Assembly: GCF_014643595.1 (NCBI RefSeq)
Contig: NZ_BMJT01000004.1
Span: 248,001-312,000, forward strand
Origin: Lysinibacillus alkalisoli
GTDB lineage: Bacteria > Bacillota > Bacilli > Bacillales_A > Planococcaceae
Length of the DNA stretch: 64,000 nt
Direction of reading: 5' to 3'
Notes under the pieces: generated by a model
Database searches by the model: none
What the model was told of the DNA's origin: nothing
The model's input: only the letters and a program-made list of their open reading frames with translations
Position numbers and translations under genes: made by a program
Shown here: positions 37,317-47,287 of the stretch, piece after piece
Position numbering within the stretch: position 1 is the first letter of the stretch
Layout of the letters: each line of letters begins with the position of its first letter

Positions 37317-39512
37317 ATGACCAAAATCAGAGTTCATGAGTACGCAAAGCAAGTAAATAAATCAAGTAAAGAAGTTATTGAACAACTGACGCAATTAAAC
37401 GAAAAAGTAACGAATCATATGTCAACGCTTGAAAAAGAGGTAATTAATAAGTTGGATAAAATATTTAAAAAACCTACAAACAAACCACAAAATCAAAATA
37501 ATGCATCAAAACCAAAGCCTGCAAATAAGCCACAAGCTAAAGAGGGCCAAAGCACTACAACAAGTTCAGCATCACAAAATCAAAATCGCAATAAACCGAA
37601 TAATCAACAAGGTAATAAAAAGCAAGGTGCCCAGCAAGGCAATGCAAATAACCGCAACAAACGAGGTAATCAGCGCCAACGTCCTGGTATTCATGGTGGC
37701 CGTCGTCGTCCACCACGTCAACCAGTGGCACCAGTAGCACCAAAAGAACTGCCAGAAAAAATCACATTTTATGAGTCTTTATCTGTAGCAGAGTTAGCGA
37801 AGAAAATTTATCGTGAGCCATCAGAAATCATTAAAAAATTGTTTGGCTTAGGTGTAATGGCTACTATTAACCAAGAGTTAGATAAAGATGCGATCGAGTT
37901 AATTTGTGCAGATTATGGTGTAGAAGTAGAAGAAGAAATTCGCATTGACCGTACGGATTTAGAAACATATTTTGAAGAAGAAAATCAAGAAATTAATGAA
38001 GAAGATTATGTCGAACGTCCACCAGTTGTTACAATTATGGGGCACGTTGACCATGGTAAAACAACATTGCTTGATTCTATTCGTCAAACAAAAGTAACGG
38101 CGGGAGAAGCAGGCGGTATTACTCAACATATCGGTGCTTATCAAGTAACAGAAGGCGACAAAAAAATCACATTTTTAGATACACCAGGACACGCAGCATT
38201 TACAACTATGCGTGCACGTGGTGCTAAAGTGACGGATTTAACGATTTTAGTTGTAGCAGCAGATGATGGTGTAATGCCACAAACTGTAGAAGCTATCAAT
38301 CACGCAAAAGCAGCAGAAGTACCCATCATTGTAGCTGTTAACAAAATGGATAAGCCAACAGCCAATCCAGATCGCGTTATGCAAGAGTTAACAGAACATG
38401 GATTAGTACCAGAAGCATGGGGTGGCGAAACTATTTTCGTACCAATCTCAGCGCTTAAAGGCGAAGGTATTGATGAATTATTAGAAATGGTATTATTAGT
38501 AGCGGAAGTAGCAGAGTTAAAAGCGAATCCAGACCGTTTAGCGCTAGGTACAGTCATTGAAGCGCAATTAGACAAAGGTCGCGGTGCAGTTGCTACACTA
38601 CTTATTCAAGATGGAACATTAGAAGTAGGCTCACCAATCGTTGTAGGTACAGCATTTGGTCGTGTACGTGCTATGGTGAATGATATTGGTCGCCGCGTAA
38701 AAGTAGCAGGCCCATCCACTCCTGTAGAAATTACAGGTCTTAATGAAGTACCTCAAGCAGGTGACCGCTTTGTAGTCTTTAAAGACGAGAAAACAGCGCG
38801 CGCAGTAGGTGAGGCACGCGCGACAACAGCTATTCAAGCACAGCGTTCTGAAACGCAACGTGTGACATTAGATAACTTATTCGAGCAAATGAGTCAGGGC
38901 GACGTAAAAGAATTAAACTTAATCGTAAAAGCCGATGTTCAAGGTACTGTAGAGGCAATGGCAGCTTCATTAATGAAAATTGATGTAGAGGGTGTAAATG
39001 TTAAGATCATTCACACAGGTGCAGGCGCAATTACAGAATCTGATATTAGCTTAGCCGCTGCGTCTAATGCGATTGTGATTGGTTTTAATGTGCGTCCAGA
39101 TGTGAATGCAAAACGTGCCGCACAAGAAGAAGGAGTAGACATTCGTTTACACCGCGTTATTTATAAAGTAATTGAAGAGATCGAAGCAGCGATGAAAGGT
39201 TTACTAGACCCTGAATATGAGGAAAAAGTGATCGGTCAAGCTGAAGTTCGTCAAACCATTAAAGTATCTAAAGTAGGTACGATTGCAGGTTCTTATGTAA
39301 CAGAAGGTAAAATTACACGTGATAGTGGCGTACGTATTATTCGCGACAACGTGGTGATTTACGAAGGCGAATTAGATACATTAAAACGCTTTAAAGACGA
39401 AGCTAAAGAAGTAGCAAAAGGTTACGAATGTGGTATTACGATTGAAAACTACAACGATATTAAAGAAGGCGACATTATTGAAGCTTTCATTATGGAAGAA
39501 ATTAAAAGATAA
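37317..39512 (+). CDS. infB: Translation initiation factor IF-2
   Basis: GTPase that brings fMet-tRNA to the 30S. The 731 aa comprise a short N-domain ([22 protein letters not shown]), a low-complexity N/Q/R/P-rich linker (about 55-145), a second IF2_N motif ([35 protein letters not shown]) and the GTPase with [10 protein letters not shown] at about 242-251, DTPGHAAF and NKMDKP, then domains II-IV. The GGGGGTGAG site precedes the ATG. Shares one base with ylxP. Confidence 0.98.
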   Translation: MTKIRVHEYAKQVNKSSKEVIEQLTQLNEKVTNHMSTLEKEVINKLDKIFKKPTNKPQNQNNASKPKPANKPQAKEGQSTTTSSASQNQNRNKPNNQQGNKKQGAQQGNANNRNKRGNQRQRPGIHGGRRRPPRQPVAPVAPKELPEKITFYESLSVAELAKKIYREPSEIIKKLFGLGVMATINQELDKDAIELICADYGVEVEEEIRIDRTDLETYFEEENQEINEEDYVERPPVVTIMGHVDHGKTTLLDSIRQTKVTAGEAGGITQHIGAYQVTEGDKKITFLDTPGHAAFTTMRARGAKVTDLTILVVAADDGVMPQTVEAINHAKAAEVPIIVAVNKMDKPTANPDRVMQELTEHGLVPEAWGGETIFVPISALKGEGIDELLEMVLLVAEVAELKANPDRLALGTVIEAQLDKGRGAVATLLIQDGTLEVGSPIVVGTAFGRVRAMVNDIGRRVKVAGPSTPVEITGLNEVPQAGDRFVVFKDEKTARAVGEARATTAIQAQRSETQRVTLDNLFEQMSQGDVKELNLIVKADVQGTVEAMAASLMKIDVEGVNVKIIHTGAGAITESDISLAAASNAIVIGFNVRPDVNAKRAAQEEGVDIRLHRVIYKVIEEIEAAMKGLLDPEYEEKVIGQAEVRQTIKVSKVGTIAGSYVTEGKITRDSGVRIIRDNVVIYEGELDTLKRFKDEAKEVAKGYECGITIENYNDIKEGDIIEAFIMEEIKR

Positions 39513-39790
39513 TGATCGTCTACGCAGAGTGTGAATACTTCATTCCGACTGCCCATTCGTTAAAAGAAAAGCGCGCCGTATTACAGCGTATGCTCACTCG
39601 TACTAAGCAAAAGTACAATGTCTCAATCGCAGAAATTGACCACCAAAACACGTGGCAAAGAGTCCGGTTAGGCATTGTAACGATTGCCTCATCACGAGAG
39701 GCGGCAGATCGAGAGTTAACTAATGCCTTGCATTATCTAGCTTCGAATCCGCAGTGGGAAGAGTTGAATATTTGGCGCGACTATGTATAG
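39512..39790 (+). CDS. ylxP: YlxP family protein (DUF503)
   Basis: A 92-aa conserved protein with the family start [43 protein letters not shown]. Always located between infB and rbfA in Bacillales, so a ribosome- or rRNA-related role is assumed, but the function is not defined. Start overlaps the infB stop (TAATG), with only a weak ribosome site (GGAAGAAA), implying coupling. Confidence 0.9.
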   Translation: MIVYAECEYFIPTAHSLKEKRAVLQRMLTRTKQKYNVSIAEIDHQNTWQRVRLGIVTIASSREAADRELTNALHYLASNPQWEELNIWRDYV

Positions 39791-39808
39791 TCGAGAGGTG
39801 ACATTATT

Positions 39809-40153
39809 ATGTCTTTACGCTCAAACCGTGTAGCAGAGCAAATGAAAAAAGAGTTAGGCGATTTAATTACGCGTAAAATCAAAGACCCACGTGTGGGCTT
39901 TGTCACTGTTACAGATGTTGAAGTAACAGGTGATTTACAACAAGCAACCGTGTATATTACATCGCTTGGAAATGAGAGAGAACGAGAAGAAACATTGCAA
40001 GCGTTAGTAAAAGCATCTGGTTTTATTAGAAGCGAGATTGGCAAACGTATTCGTTTACGTCGCACACCAGAAATTTATTTTGAGTTTGATAGCTCAGTAG
40101 AATATGGTAATCGCATTAACACATTACTTCGTCAAATTAATGACGAAAAATAA
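39809..40153 (+). CDS. rbfA: 30S ribosome-binding factor RbfA
   Basis: 114-aa KH-fold protein needed for 16S rRNA 5'-end maturation and cold growth. Conserved blocks are [46 protein letters not shown] and [42 protein letters not shown] site precedes. Last gene before a strong terminator. Confidence 0.96.
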   Translation: MSLRSNRVAEQMKKELGDLITRKIKDPRVGFVTVTDVEVTGDLQQATVYITSLGNEREREETLQALVKASGFIRSEIGKRIRLRRTPEIYFEFDSSVEYGNRINTLLRQINDEK

Positions 40154-40157
40154 TAAA

Positions 40158-40195
40158 CAAGAGCGTGACTACAATAATTGTAGCACGCTCTTTGT
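40158..40195 (+). terminator. Terminator after rbfA
   Basis: GAGCGTG...CACGCTC with inner CTACAA...TTGTAG gives about 13 bp with one bulged A, then CTTTGT. It separates the nusA-infB operon from truB-ribF. Confidence 0.85.
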
Positions 40196-40232
40196 GCTGT
40201 ACAGTCATTTTATTTAAAGGAGGAGACGCGTC

Positions 40233-41138
40233 ATGCATGGTATTTTACCGTTGTGGAAAGAGCAGGGTATGACATCCCATGATTGTGTCTTTCATTTACG
40301 AAAGATATTACAAACAAAAAAAGTAGGTCATACAGGTACACTAGACCCAGCTGTAGAAGGTGTATTGCCTATTTGTGTAGGCAATGCGACGCGTCTAGCT
40401 GAGTATATTACAGATAGTGGAAAGACGTATGAAGCGATAATATCCATAGGAAGTGCCACGACTACAGAAGATGCAGAAGGTGATGTAGTAACAAGTGATG
40501 AAACTTTAAAAGTGATAACAAGAGTGCAATTACAACATGTATTACAAGGTTTAACAGGTGTTATTACCCAAACACCACCTATGTATTCGGCTGTTAAAGT
40601 AAATGGTAGAAGATTGTACGAATATGCACGAAAAGGTATCGAGATAGAGCGGCCAACGAGAGAAGTTATAATTCATGAGTTAACATTATTAGATGAACAG
40701 ACGCAGTACGAAGGGCATACTATTACATTTCCTTTACGTATTGCTTGTGGTAAAGGCACATATATTCGTACATTGGCTGTTCAAATTGGTGAGGCATTAG
40801 GCTATCCTGCTCATATGCAATCATTAGTTAGAACAATGTCTGGTACGTTTACAAGGGAGCAGTGTTATACATTGGATGAGCTGCGTGTGATGAAAGAGGC
40901 ACATACTTTAACACAAGCACTTTTGCCCGTAGAATCAGCATTAACAGATTATCCATTTATTGAGCTAACAAATGATGAGACACCTAAAATTTTAAATGGA
41001 CAAGTGCTTCCTATGCATTCATTATTAAGTAAACATGATAAAATTGTATTTGGAATAGACGGGAAGGCGCGTGCTATTTATATGGCACACCCTACAAAAG
41101 AAGGCTTAATGAAGCCAGATAAAATGTTTCCCGTATAA
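40233..41138 (+). CDS. truB: tRNA pseudouridine-55 synthase TruB
   Basis: Makes pseudouridine at position 55 of tRNA. The 301-aa enzyme has catalytic D38 in VGHTGTLDPAVEGVLPICVG, plus TQTPPMYSAVKVNGRRLYEYAR and RIACGKGTYIRTLAVQIGEALG. A PUA-like C-terminal segment follows. AAAGGAGGAG precedes the ATG. Directly upstream of ribF. Confidence 0.96.
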   Translation: MHGILPLWKEQGMTSHDCVFHLRKILQTKKVGHTGTLDPAVEGVLPICVGNATRLAEYITDSGKTYEAIISIGSATTTEDAEGDVVTSDETLKVITRVQLQHVLQGLTGVITQTPPMYSAVKVNGRRLYEYARKGIEIERPTREVIIHELTLLDEQTQYEGHTITFPLRIACGKGTYIRTLAVQIGEALGYPAHMQSLVRTMSGTFTREQCYTLDELRVMKEAHTLTQALLPVESALTDYPFIELTNDETPKILNGQVLPMHSLLSKHDKIVFGIDGKARAIYMAHPTKEGLMKPDKMFPV

Positions 41139-41151
41139 GTAGGAGGCTTTT

Positions 41152-42096
41152 ATGGAAGTTATTCATTTAAAATACCCATATCAATTAATTAAACAACAAG
41201 AAGAAGCATATTCAATGGCACTAGGTTTTTTTGATGGTGTTCATTTAGGGCATCAAGCCGTTATTCAACAAGCTAAACAACATGCGTATGATAAAGATGT
41301 AAAAACAGCAGTTATGACGTTCGATCCTCATCCATCTATCGTGTTAGGAGGGCGTAGCGAACAGGTATTTTATATTACATTAATGCCAGAAAAGCTACGC
41401 TTACTTGAAGCGCTTGGTGTAGATACGGTATTTGTTGTCCAGTTTACGTCCGATTTTGCGCGACTTTCACCAGCTGCATTTATTGATACATTCATTCGTG
41501 ATATGAACGTAGTACATGTAACAGCGGGCTTTGACTATTCTTTTGGTAGTAAAGGTGCTGGTACAATGGCAGAAATGCAACAATTAAGCAATAATGATTA
41601 TGACGTTACCATCGTAGATAAGCAAACCATTGAGGAAGATAAAGTAAGCTCTACACGCATTCGCCGCATGCTAGAGGCAGGAGATATGGAAGGTGCACAT
41701 GCACTATTAGGGCGTCCCTTTGCAATTGACGGCATTGTGATTCAAGGAGATAAACGAGGGCGTCAAATTGGTTTTCCAACAGCTAATGTGCAATGTGCAG
41801 AAGGCTCATTTATTCCTGCGATAGGCGTATATGCAGTGCGAATTAAAGTGCAAGATGCATGGTATGATGGTGTATGTAATGTAGGCTATGTCCCTACCTT
41901 TAAAGATAATAATAAGCATATTACAGTCGAAGTACATATTTTAAATTTCGACAAAAACATTTATGGAGAAGAAGTACAAGTAACATGGTATAAACGCATT
42001 CGCAGTGAGCAGAAATTTGATGGTATTGAAGCTTTAATTACACAAATCGCAAAAGATAAAGATGCAACAATACAATATTTTACAAACCTCGTATAA
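41152..42096 (+). CDS. ribF: Bifunctional riboflavin kinase/FAD synthetase RibF
   Basis: Converts riboflavin to FMN and FAD. In 314 aa: N-terminal FMN adenylyltransferase (ALGFFDGVHLGHQAVI, VMTFDPHPSIVL, DYSFGSKGAG, SSTRIRRML) and C-terminal flavokinase (GDKRGRQIGFPTANV...GVYAVRI...YDGVCNVGYVPTF...VEVHILNFDKNIYGEEV). AGTAGGAGGC precedes the ATG, 13 nt after truB. Confidence 0.96.
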   Translation: MEVIHLKYPYQLIKQQEEAYSMALGFFDGVHLGHQAVIQQAKQHAYDKDVKTAVMTFDPHPSIVLGGRSEQVFYITLMPEKLRLLEALGVDTVFVVQFTSDFARLSPAAFIDTFIRDMNVVHVTAGFDYSFGSKGAGTMAEMQQLSNNDYDVTIVDKQTIEEDKVSSTRIRRMLEAGDMEGAHALLGRPFAIDGIVIQGDKRGRQIGFPTANVQCAEGSFIPAIGVYAVRIKVQDAWYDGVCNVGYVPTFKDNNKHITVEVHILNFDKNIYGEEVQVTWYKRIRSEQKFDGIEALITQIAKDKDATIQYFTNLV

Positions 42097-42099
42097 TAG

Positions 42100-42128
42100 T
42101 TGCGAGGGTAGTTATTTTATGTTACGAT
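42100..42128 (+). promoter_or_regulatory. Promoter of rpsO (extended -10)
   Basis: TTGCGA (42100-42105), 17-bp spacer, TACGAT (42123-42128), with TG at 42120-42121. Starts transcription near 42135, just at the first hairpin of the leader. Confidence 0.55.
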
Positions 42129-42131
42129 TCA

Positions 42132-42226
42132 TTAGTGCATAAACGCACTTAACCTTAGCTCGGTATCACGATTCTCCAACGTTTACTGTGCTACAGGGGA
42201 TACTAAAATTTAGGAGGTCCATTCAC
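42132..42226 (+). promoter_or_regulatory. rpsO (S15) autoregulatory leader
   Basis: A structured leader of about 90 nt. It opens with hairpin AGTGC-ATAAAC-GCACT (42134-42149). Further on GGTATC/TCTCC segments (42161-42178) are complementary to GGGGATAC near 42196-42205, allowing a long-range or pseudoknot fold just before AGGAGGTCC. Firmicute S15 leaders that bind S15 and control its translation are known; the match here is by position and structure, not by alignment. Confidence 0.55.
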
Positions 42227-42496
42227 ATGGCAATTACAAAAGAACGTAAAAACGAAATCATCGCTGAGTACCGTACTCACGAAAGCGATACAGGTTCACC
42301 AGAAGTACAAATCGCTGTATTAACAGCTGAAATTAACGCATTAAGCGAGCACTTACGTACACATAAAAAAGACTTCCACTCTGAGCGTGGTCTTTTAAAA
42401 ATGGTAGGTCGTCGTCGTCACCTATTACGTTACCTACGTGAAAATGACGTACAACGTTACCGTGAACTAATCCAACGTTTAGGTTTACGTCGCTAA
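42227..42496 (+). CDS. rpsO: 30S ribosomal protein S15
   Basis: 89 aa, the exact family length, beginning [32 protein letters not shown] and ending [13 protein letters not shown], with the [26 protein letters not shown] core that contacts 16S rRNA. The frame is open upstream to 42188 but the AGGAGGTCC site and the conserved N-terminus fix ATG 42227. Confidence 0.98.
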   Translation: MAITKERKNEIIAEYRTHESDTGSPEVQIAVLTAEINALSEHLRTHKKDFHSERGLLKMVGRRRHLLRYLRENDVQRYRELIQRLGLRR

Positions 42497-42505
42497 TTGA
42501 CGAAT

Positions 42506-42536
42506 TGAAAAAGCGGGAGTTACTCCCGCTTTTTCT
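42506..42536 (+). terminator. Terminator after rpsO
   Basis: AAAAAGCGGGAG-TTA-CTCCCGCTTTTT, a near-perfect 12-bp hairpin with A/T flanks, potentially bidirectional. Confidence 0.9.
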
Positions 42537-42602
42537 TTATGGTTTTCCCACTCCTAAATGATGATAAAATTTGGTATATTTTCTGCATACAAAACGCAAT
42601 TT

Positions 42603-42611
42603 TGATAAAAT
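42603..42611 (+). promoter_or_regulatory. Candidate extended -10 promoter of pnp
   Basis: TGATAAAAT matches an extended -10 (TG at 42603-42604, TAAAAT at 42606-42611) about 54 nt before the pnp ATG; the -35 region (CTGCAT) is poor. A small hairpin (CATATCTG/CAGATGTG, about 42622-42642) lies in the leader. Confidence 0.4.
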
Positions 42612-42664
42612 AGAATGAAATACATATCTGTTGCAGATGTGAGTTAAAGAAAGGGGTTCATTGA

Positions 42665-44776
42665 ATGAACGAGAAAAAAGTCTATTCTTATGAATGGGCT
42701 GGTCGTCCACTTACAGTTGAAGTAGGACAGCTAGCAAAGCAGGCAAATGGCGCTGTGTTAGTACGATACGGAGAAACGGCAGTGTTATCAACAGCAACAA
42801 TGTCAAAATCACCAAAACCACTTGATTTTTTCCCATTAACGGTTAATTATGAAGAACGCTTATATGCGGCAGGTAAGATTCCAGGAGGCTTCATTAAACG
42901 TGAAGGTCGTCCGTCAGAGCATGCCGTATTGACAAGTCGTTTAATCGACCGTCCAATTCGTCCGATGTTCCCAGATGGTTTCCGTAATGAAGTACAAGTC
43001 ATCTCAATGGTGATGTCTAATGATCCAGATTGCCCTTCAGATATTGCGGCTATGCTTGGTTCGTCATTAGCGCTAGGTATTTCAGATATCCCGTTTAATG
43101 GCCCAATTGCAGGCGCTCAAGTAGGTTATATTGATGGTCAATTCGTTTTAAATCCAACGACTGAACAAACCGAGCACAGCACAGTAGATTTAACAGTGGC
43201 AGGTAATAAAGAAGCTATTAATATGGTAGAAGCAGGTGCTTTAGAAGTACCAGAAGAAACGATGTTAGAAGCTATTATTTATGGTCATGAAGAAGTGAAG
43301 AAATTAATCGCTTTCCAAGAAAAAATTATTGCAGAGGTTGGTAAAGAAAAAATTGAAGTTTCATTATATGAGCTAGATGAAGCATTAACAACACGCATTA
43401 AATCATTATGTGAAGATGAAATGAATACAGCTATTCAAACGGCTGATAAACAAGCACGTGATGAGGCGATTAGTGCGGTTAAATCAAAAGTAGTTGAACA
43501 ATTTGAGGCTGAAGAAGCTGATGATGAAACAATGAAACAAGTGAACGGCATATTAGATCAAATGGTGAAAGAAGAAGTACGCCGTTTAATCACAGAAGAT
43601 AAAATTCGTCCAGATGGCCGTAAATTAGACGAGATTCGTCCTCTCTCTTCAGAAGTAGGCGTATTACAACGTACACATGGCTCAGGTTTATTCACACGTG
43701 GACAAACACAAGCATTATCTATTTGTACATTAGGCGCATTAGGGGATGTTCAAATTATTGACGGCTTAGGTGTGGAAGAGTCTAAACGTTGGATGCATCA
43801 CTACAACTTCCCTCAATTTTCTGTTGGCGAAACAGGCCCAATTCGTGGACCAGGCCGACGTGAAATTGGACATGGTGCCTTAGGTGAACGAGCGATTGAA
43901 GCCGTTATACCTGATGAAGATGTATTCCCGTACACTATTCGCTGTGTATCTGAGGTGTTAGAGTCAAATGGTTCGACATCGCAGGCTTCCATCTGTGCTT
44001 CTACATTAGCGATGATGGATGCAGGTGTGCCATTGAAAGCACCAGTGGCAGGTATTGCTATGGGCTTAATTAAAAAGGGTGAGCATTACTCTATTTTAAC
44101 AGATATTCAAGGGATGGAAGACCACCTTGGTGATATGGACTTTAAAGTAGCAGGTACAGCTAAAGGTGTTACAGCTTTACAAATGGATATTAAGATTGAT
44201 GGTTTATCTCGCGAGATTTTAGAAGAAGCATTAGCACAAGCTAAAGTAGGGCGTATGCATATTTTAGAGTCTATGTTAGCGACGTTAGCAGAGCCTCGTG
44301 AAAAGTTATCCGCTTATGCTCCTAAAATTGTTATCATTAAAATTAACCCAGATAAAATTCGTGATGTGATTGGACCAGGTGGTAAACAAATCAATAAAAT
44401 CATTGAAGAAACGGGCGTTAAAATTGATACAGAACAAGACGGTACAATTTATATCGCTTCAGCAGATGAAGAGATGAATGCACGTGCTAAACAAATTATT
44501 GAAGATATTGTACGTGAAGCTAAAGTGGGCGAATACTACCTATCAACAGTAAAACGCATCGAAAAATTTGGCGCATTCTGTGAAATCTTCCCTGGTAAAG
44601 ATGGTTTGCTACACATTTCGGAAATCCAAGAAGAACGTACGAAAAATGTAGAGGACGTATTAAAATTAGGCGACCAATTATTAGTTAAAGTAATTGAAAT
44701 TGATAAGCAAGGTCGTGTAAATTTATCGCGTAAAATCGTCTTAAAAGAAGAAAAAGAACGCGCACAAGAAGCGTAA
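42665..44776 (+). CDS. pnp: Polyribonucleotide nucleotidyltransferase (PNPase)
   Basis: 3'-5' phosphorolytic exoribonuclease of the RNA degradosome-like network. The 703-aa protein has two RNase PH domains (first with [31 protein letters not shown], second with [33 protein letters not shown] and [21 protein letters not shown]), a KH domain ([23 protein letters not shown]) and an S1 domain ([21 protein letters not shown]). Preceded by AAAGGGG. rnjB, another mRNA decay gene, lies 6 kb downstream. Confidence 0.98.
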   Translation: MNEKKVYSYEWAGRPLTVEVGQLAKQANGAVLVRYGETAVLSTATMSKSPKPLDFFPLTVNYEERLYAAGKIPGGFIKREGRPSEHAVLTSRLIDRPIRPMFPDGFRNEVQVISMVMSNDPDCPSDIAAMLGSSLALGISDIPFNGPIAGAQVGYIDGQFVLNPTTEQTEHSTVDLTVAGNKEAINMVEAGALEVPEETMLEAIIYGHEEVKKLIAFQEKIIAEVGKEKIEVSLYELDEALTTRIKSLCEDEMNTAIQTADKQARDEAISAVKSKVVEQFEAEEADDETMKQVNGILDQMVKEEVRRLITEDKIRPDGRKLDEIRPLSSEVGVLQRTHGSGLFTRGQTQALSICTLGALGDVQIIDGLGVEESKRWMHHYNFPQFSVGETGPIRGPGRREIGHGALGERAIEAVIPDEDVFPYTIRCVSEVLESNGSTSQASICASTLAMMDAGVPLKAPVAGIAMGLIKKGEHYSILTDIQGMEDHLGDMDFKVAGTAKGVTALQMDIKIDGLSREILEEALAQAKVGRMHILESMLATLAEPREKLSAYAPKIVIIKINPDKIRDVIGPGGKQINKIIEETGVKIDTEQDGTIYIASADEEMNARAKQIIEDIVREAKVGEYYLSTVKRIEKFGAFCEIFPGKDGLLHISEIQEERTKNVEDVLKLGDQLLVKVIEIDKQGRVNLSRKIVLKEEKERAQEA

Positions 44777-44792
44777 TCACAATAAAGACAAG

Positions 44793-44834
44793 ATGGCTAG
44801 TAAAGTGAGAGGCTCACTTTGCTAGTTTTTTTAT
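44793..44834 (+). terminator. Terminator after pnp
   Basis: CTAGTAAAGTGAG and CTCACTTTGCTAG form about 13 bp around AGG, followed by seven T. Confidence 0.88.
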
Positions 44835-44849
44835 GGGGAGGTAATGACA

Positions 44850-46058
44850 ATGGAACAAATCGTTTGTCCAAACGGTGTAAAAATTGTAACAGAGAAGATT
44901 AACACGACACGTGCAGTTTCGATTGGTATTTTTGTGCGCGCAGGCTCGCGTTATGAACAAGCACATGAAAATGGTATGACGCATTTTATTGAACATATGT
45001 TATTCAAAGGTACAACAACCCGCACAGCGCAACAAATCTCTCAAACAATTGACCGTATAGGTGGCGAGTTAAATGCTTATACATCAAGAGATCATACTTG
45101 TTATCATGTGACAGTGCTTGATACGCATGCAGAGCAAGGGTTGGCGGTATTAAGTGATATGTTTTTTAACTCCGTATTTGATAAAGAAGCGATTGAGAAA
45201 GAGAAAAGAGTAATTTATGAGGAGATGGCAATGGATGAGGATACACCAGAAGAGTATTTGGCAGATCACTTTTATCAAGACCTCTATGCCAATCATCCAT
45301 TAGGGCGCCCTATTTTAGGCACAAAAGCAACGATAGAAAATTTTACGCAAGCGGCTATTTTACAATATGTGAAAAAATACTACGTACCAGAACATATTGT
45401 TGTGTCCTTGGCAGGTAATATTTCAGATACTTTGATTGAGCAAGTTCGACTATTATTTGGTGCGTTTTCTGGTGAGACACAACTTGACAGCGTAGCACCT
45501 GTATTTTGTGTAGGAGATTATGTATACGAAAAATCAGTAGAACAAGCACATTTTACCTTGGCGTATGAAGCATCGAAAAGAGGGACAGAGGAGAGCTATG
45601 CTTTACTTGTATTAGATACGATTATTGGTGGTACGACTTCATCTAGGTTGTTTCAAACTGTGCGTGAACAATTAGGGCTAGCTTATCAAATTTATTCTAC
45701 GACTTCTTTATATGAAGACATAGGCACGTGGCTTGTTTATGTAGCAACAAATGAATCTGAGTTCCCATTAGCTAAAGCTAAAGTACAAGAAGTGATACAA
45801 GAAATTTATCATAATGGTGTTACGTTAGAAGAGGTAAAAGATGCCATTACCCACTTACAAGGAAGTTTTGTATTAGGTATGGAGAGTGCCGAGTCGCATA
45901 TGACGAGAAATGGTGAACTTTTATTACATGGATTAACTGTGCGTACAGTAGATGAAGCTTTAGTACGCATAGGTGAAGTGACGGTTGAGGAAGTAAATAC
46001 ATTAGCAAAAAAGATGTTTAGCACCTCTGTGGCAACAGGCGTTATTATGCCAATTTAA
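44850..46058 (+). CDS. mlpA: M16-family processing-type peptidase MlpA (YmxG)
   Basis: Zinc peptidase related to mitochondrial processing peptidase. The 402-aa protein has the inverted zinc motif HFIEH at residues 45-49 (NGMTHFIEHMLFKGT) and the downstream glutamate in KRVIYEEMAMDEDTPEEY. A second M16 domain follows. ATG 44850 is preferred to 44844 since GGGGAGG (44835-44841) is 8 nt away. In B. subtilis ylxY separates pnp from mlpA; here they are adjacent. Confidence 0.92.
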   Translation: MEQIVCPNGVKIVTEKINTTRAVSIGIFVRAGSRYEQAHENGMTHFIEHMLFKGTTTRTAQQISQTIDRIGGELNAYTSRDHTCYHVTVLDTHAEQGLAVLSDMFFNSVFDKEAIEKEKRVIYEEMAMDEDTPEEYLADHFYQDLYANHPLGRPILGTKATIENFTQAAILQYVKKYYVPEHIVVSLAGNISDTLIEQVRLLFGAFSGETQLDSVAPVFCVGDYVYEKSVEQAHFTLAYEASKRGTEESYALLVLDTIIGGTTSSRLFQTVREQLGLAYQIYSTTSLYEDIGTWLVYVATNESEFPLAKAKVQEVIQEIYHNGVTLEEVKDAITHLQGSFVLGMESAESHMTRNGELLLHGLTVRTVDEALVRIGEVTVEEVNTLAKKMFSTSVATGVIMPI

Positions 46059-46062
46059 CAAA

Positions 46063-46092
46063 GGACGCGAGACTCTTTATGGTCTCGCGTCT
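46063..46092. terminator. Shared palindrome between convergent mlpA and the minus-strand ABC operon
   Basis: GACGCGAGAC (46064-46073) and GTCTCGCGTC (46082-46091) form a perfect 10-bp stem with an 8-nt loop. The stop codon of the minus-strand permease gene lies in the loop and its last codons (DARP) are encoded by one arm. T-runs on either side are weak, so terminator function is probable but not certain. Confidence 0.65.
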
Positions 46093-46637
46093 CTTACATG
46101 TAGATAAGGGTGCGCTAAAAAGACACGTAAAGCCTTTTGGTATAGAAAAAGGCTCAAGAGGATGCTGCTTATCAAGACAGCTACTGCAATATAAAGTGAA
46201 AAACTGGCTATTGTACATACGACAATAAACGGGAATATGTGCAAAAAACGGTTGCCGAATGTATTTTCCTGTTTACATGTTAAATAAGCATCAATCATAC
46301 GGGCATAGCAAGTAAAGCTCAACATAGCAAAACTACTAGCTAGTGTAATAGGCATTGGCATTAACCAAAACAACATAATGACAAGTATCGTTATCCCAAT
46401 CCATAACCATTGCTGTTGAAAATATTGTGTAATAAAGGTTTTTTTGCTAATAGGAAATGTAAAATAAAAAGCAGTCTCTTTAGCCCAAGGGATGTGCAAA
46501 TTAAAGTGGATAATAATAATAAGGAGTGCGGGGTCTGGTAAACGGACTAAAACCCCTATTCCTAAAAGAACGATAATAAAAAGTAATAAAGTGAATTTAT
46601 TCGTTTGTGTCCAATAAATATAATGTAAAGCACGCAT
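46077..46637 (-). CDS. ABC transporter membrane subunit (second permease)
   Basis: A 186-aa integral membrane protein with about five hydrophobic stretches (LLLFIIVLLGIGVLV near the N-terminus, WLWIGITILVIMLFWLMPMPITLASSFAMLSF in the middle, two near the C-terminus). I recognise no named family beyond an ABC-2-like permease, deduced from its operon with an ATPase. The frame extends to ATG 46664, but AAAGAGGT (46651-46644) is correctly spaced for ATG 46637, which also removes the overlap with the upstream gene. Last gene of the minus-strand operon. Confidence 0.7.
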   Translation of the reverse strand: MRALHYIYWTQTNKFTLLLFIIVLLGIGVLVRLPDPALLIIIIHFNLHIPWAKETAFYFTFPISKKTFITQYFQQQWLWIGITILVIMLFWLMPMPITLASSFAMLSFTCYARMIDAYLTCKQENTFGNRFLHIFPFIVVCTIASFSLYIAVAVLISSILLSLFLYQKALRVFLAHPYLHVRDARP

Positions 46638-46651
46638 ATATTTACCTCTTT

Positions 46652-47287
46652 CTATAATTTGCATTTATGAAATGTGATGAGTACTAAAAGTAATGACAAA
46701 GTATAACATAATAAAGCGCCTAGGCTTAGCCGATGGATATAAGATGCCACTAACGTAATGAGTTGATGCCCAGATAAATGCCATTGTTCATTCGTTGTAC
46801 TGTACACACCAATAGAACCGAGACTAGTAATAAATAAAGTAACAAAAATAAGACTTGAAAAGTAAGAGGATGCAAGCAAATATAATGGTAAAGCAAAAGA
46901 TAAAGTGATAAGTAAAAAAGTGATTGCCAATAATAAACTGGTGTATGTCATAGCTAAACTTTGATTAAAAAACCATTGTATAAGCCATAATAAAGGTGAC
47001 ATACTTATCGTTGTCATGATGAGTAGGGCAAGTGCTACACTATATTTTTCTACTACATACCCTCTACGTGAAATAGACGAGCCAAGTAAACGGTACATAT
47101 AATGTGTTGACTTTTGTTCATGTATAGTGCCAATAAATAAAAAGCTCGGTACAGTGACCATTAAGCTAGCTGTAAATACACCTTGTTGAAAGACAATGGC
47201 TGTTAATAAGATAAATAAAACGATAAAAATAAAGTTGCGTCGACTTTGGTGTAAGTAAAAAATATCGCTATACAATAAGGCACTCAT
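46652..47287 (-). CDS. ABC-2 type membrane subunit (first permease)
   Basis: A 211-aa membrane protein with about six predicted helices, including FIFIVLFILLTAIVFQQGVF, ALALLIMTTISMSPLLWLI, LLLAITFLLITLSFALPLYLLAS and LGALLCYTLSLLLVLITF. The N-terminal segment MSALLYSDIFYLHQSRRNF is typical of small ABC-2 permeases that start with a short cytoplasmic helix. It overlaps the ATPase gene by 4 nt (ATGA). The substrate is unknown; YtrA-regulated systems of this shape often respond to wall-active or membrane-active compounds. Confidence 0.75.
   Translation of the reverse strand: MSALLYSDIFYLHQSRRNFIFIVLFILLTAIVFQQGVFTASLMVTVPSFLFIGTIHEQKSTHYMYRLLGSSISRRGYVVEKYSVALALLIMTTISMSPLLWLIQWFFNQSLAMTYTSLLLAITFLLITLSFALPLYLLASSYFSSLIFVTLFITSLGSIGVYSTTNEQWHLSGHQLITLVASYIHRLSLGALLCYTLSLLLVLITFHKCKL

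Noticed and set aside
37501-37737. 78-codon + frame inside infB
   Set aside because: Shadow of the N/Q/R-rich linker of IF-2 in another frame.
42188-42226. Upstream extension of rpsO (13 extra codons)
   Set aside because: AGGAGGTCC and the conserved S15 N-terminus fix ATG 42227; the extension is part of the structured leader.
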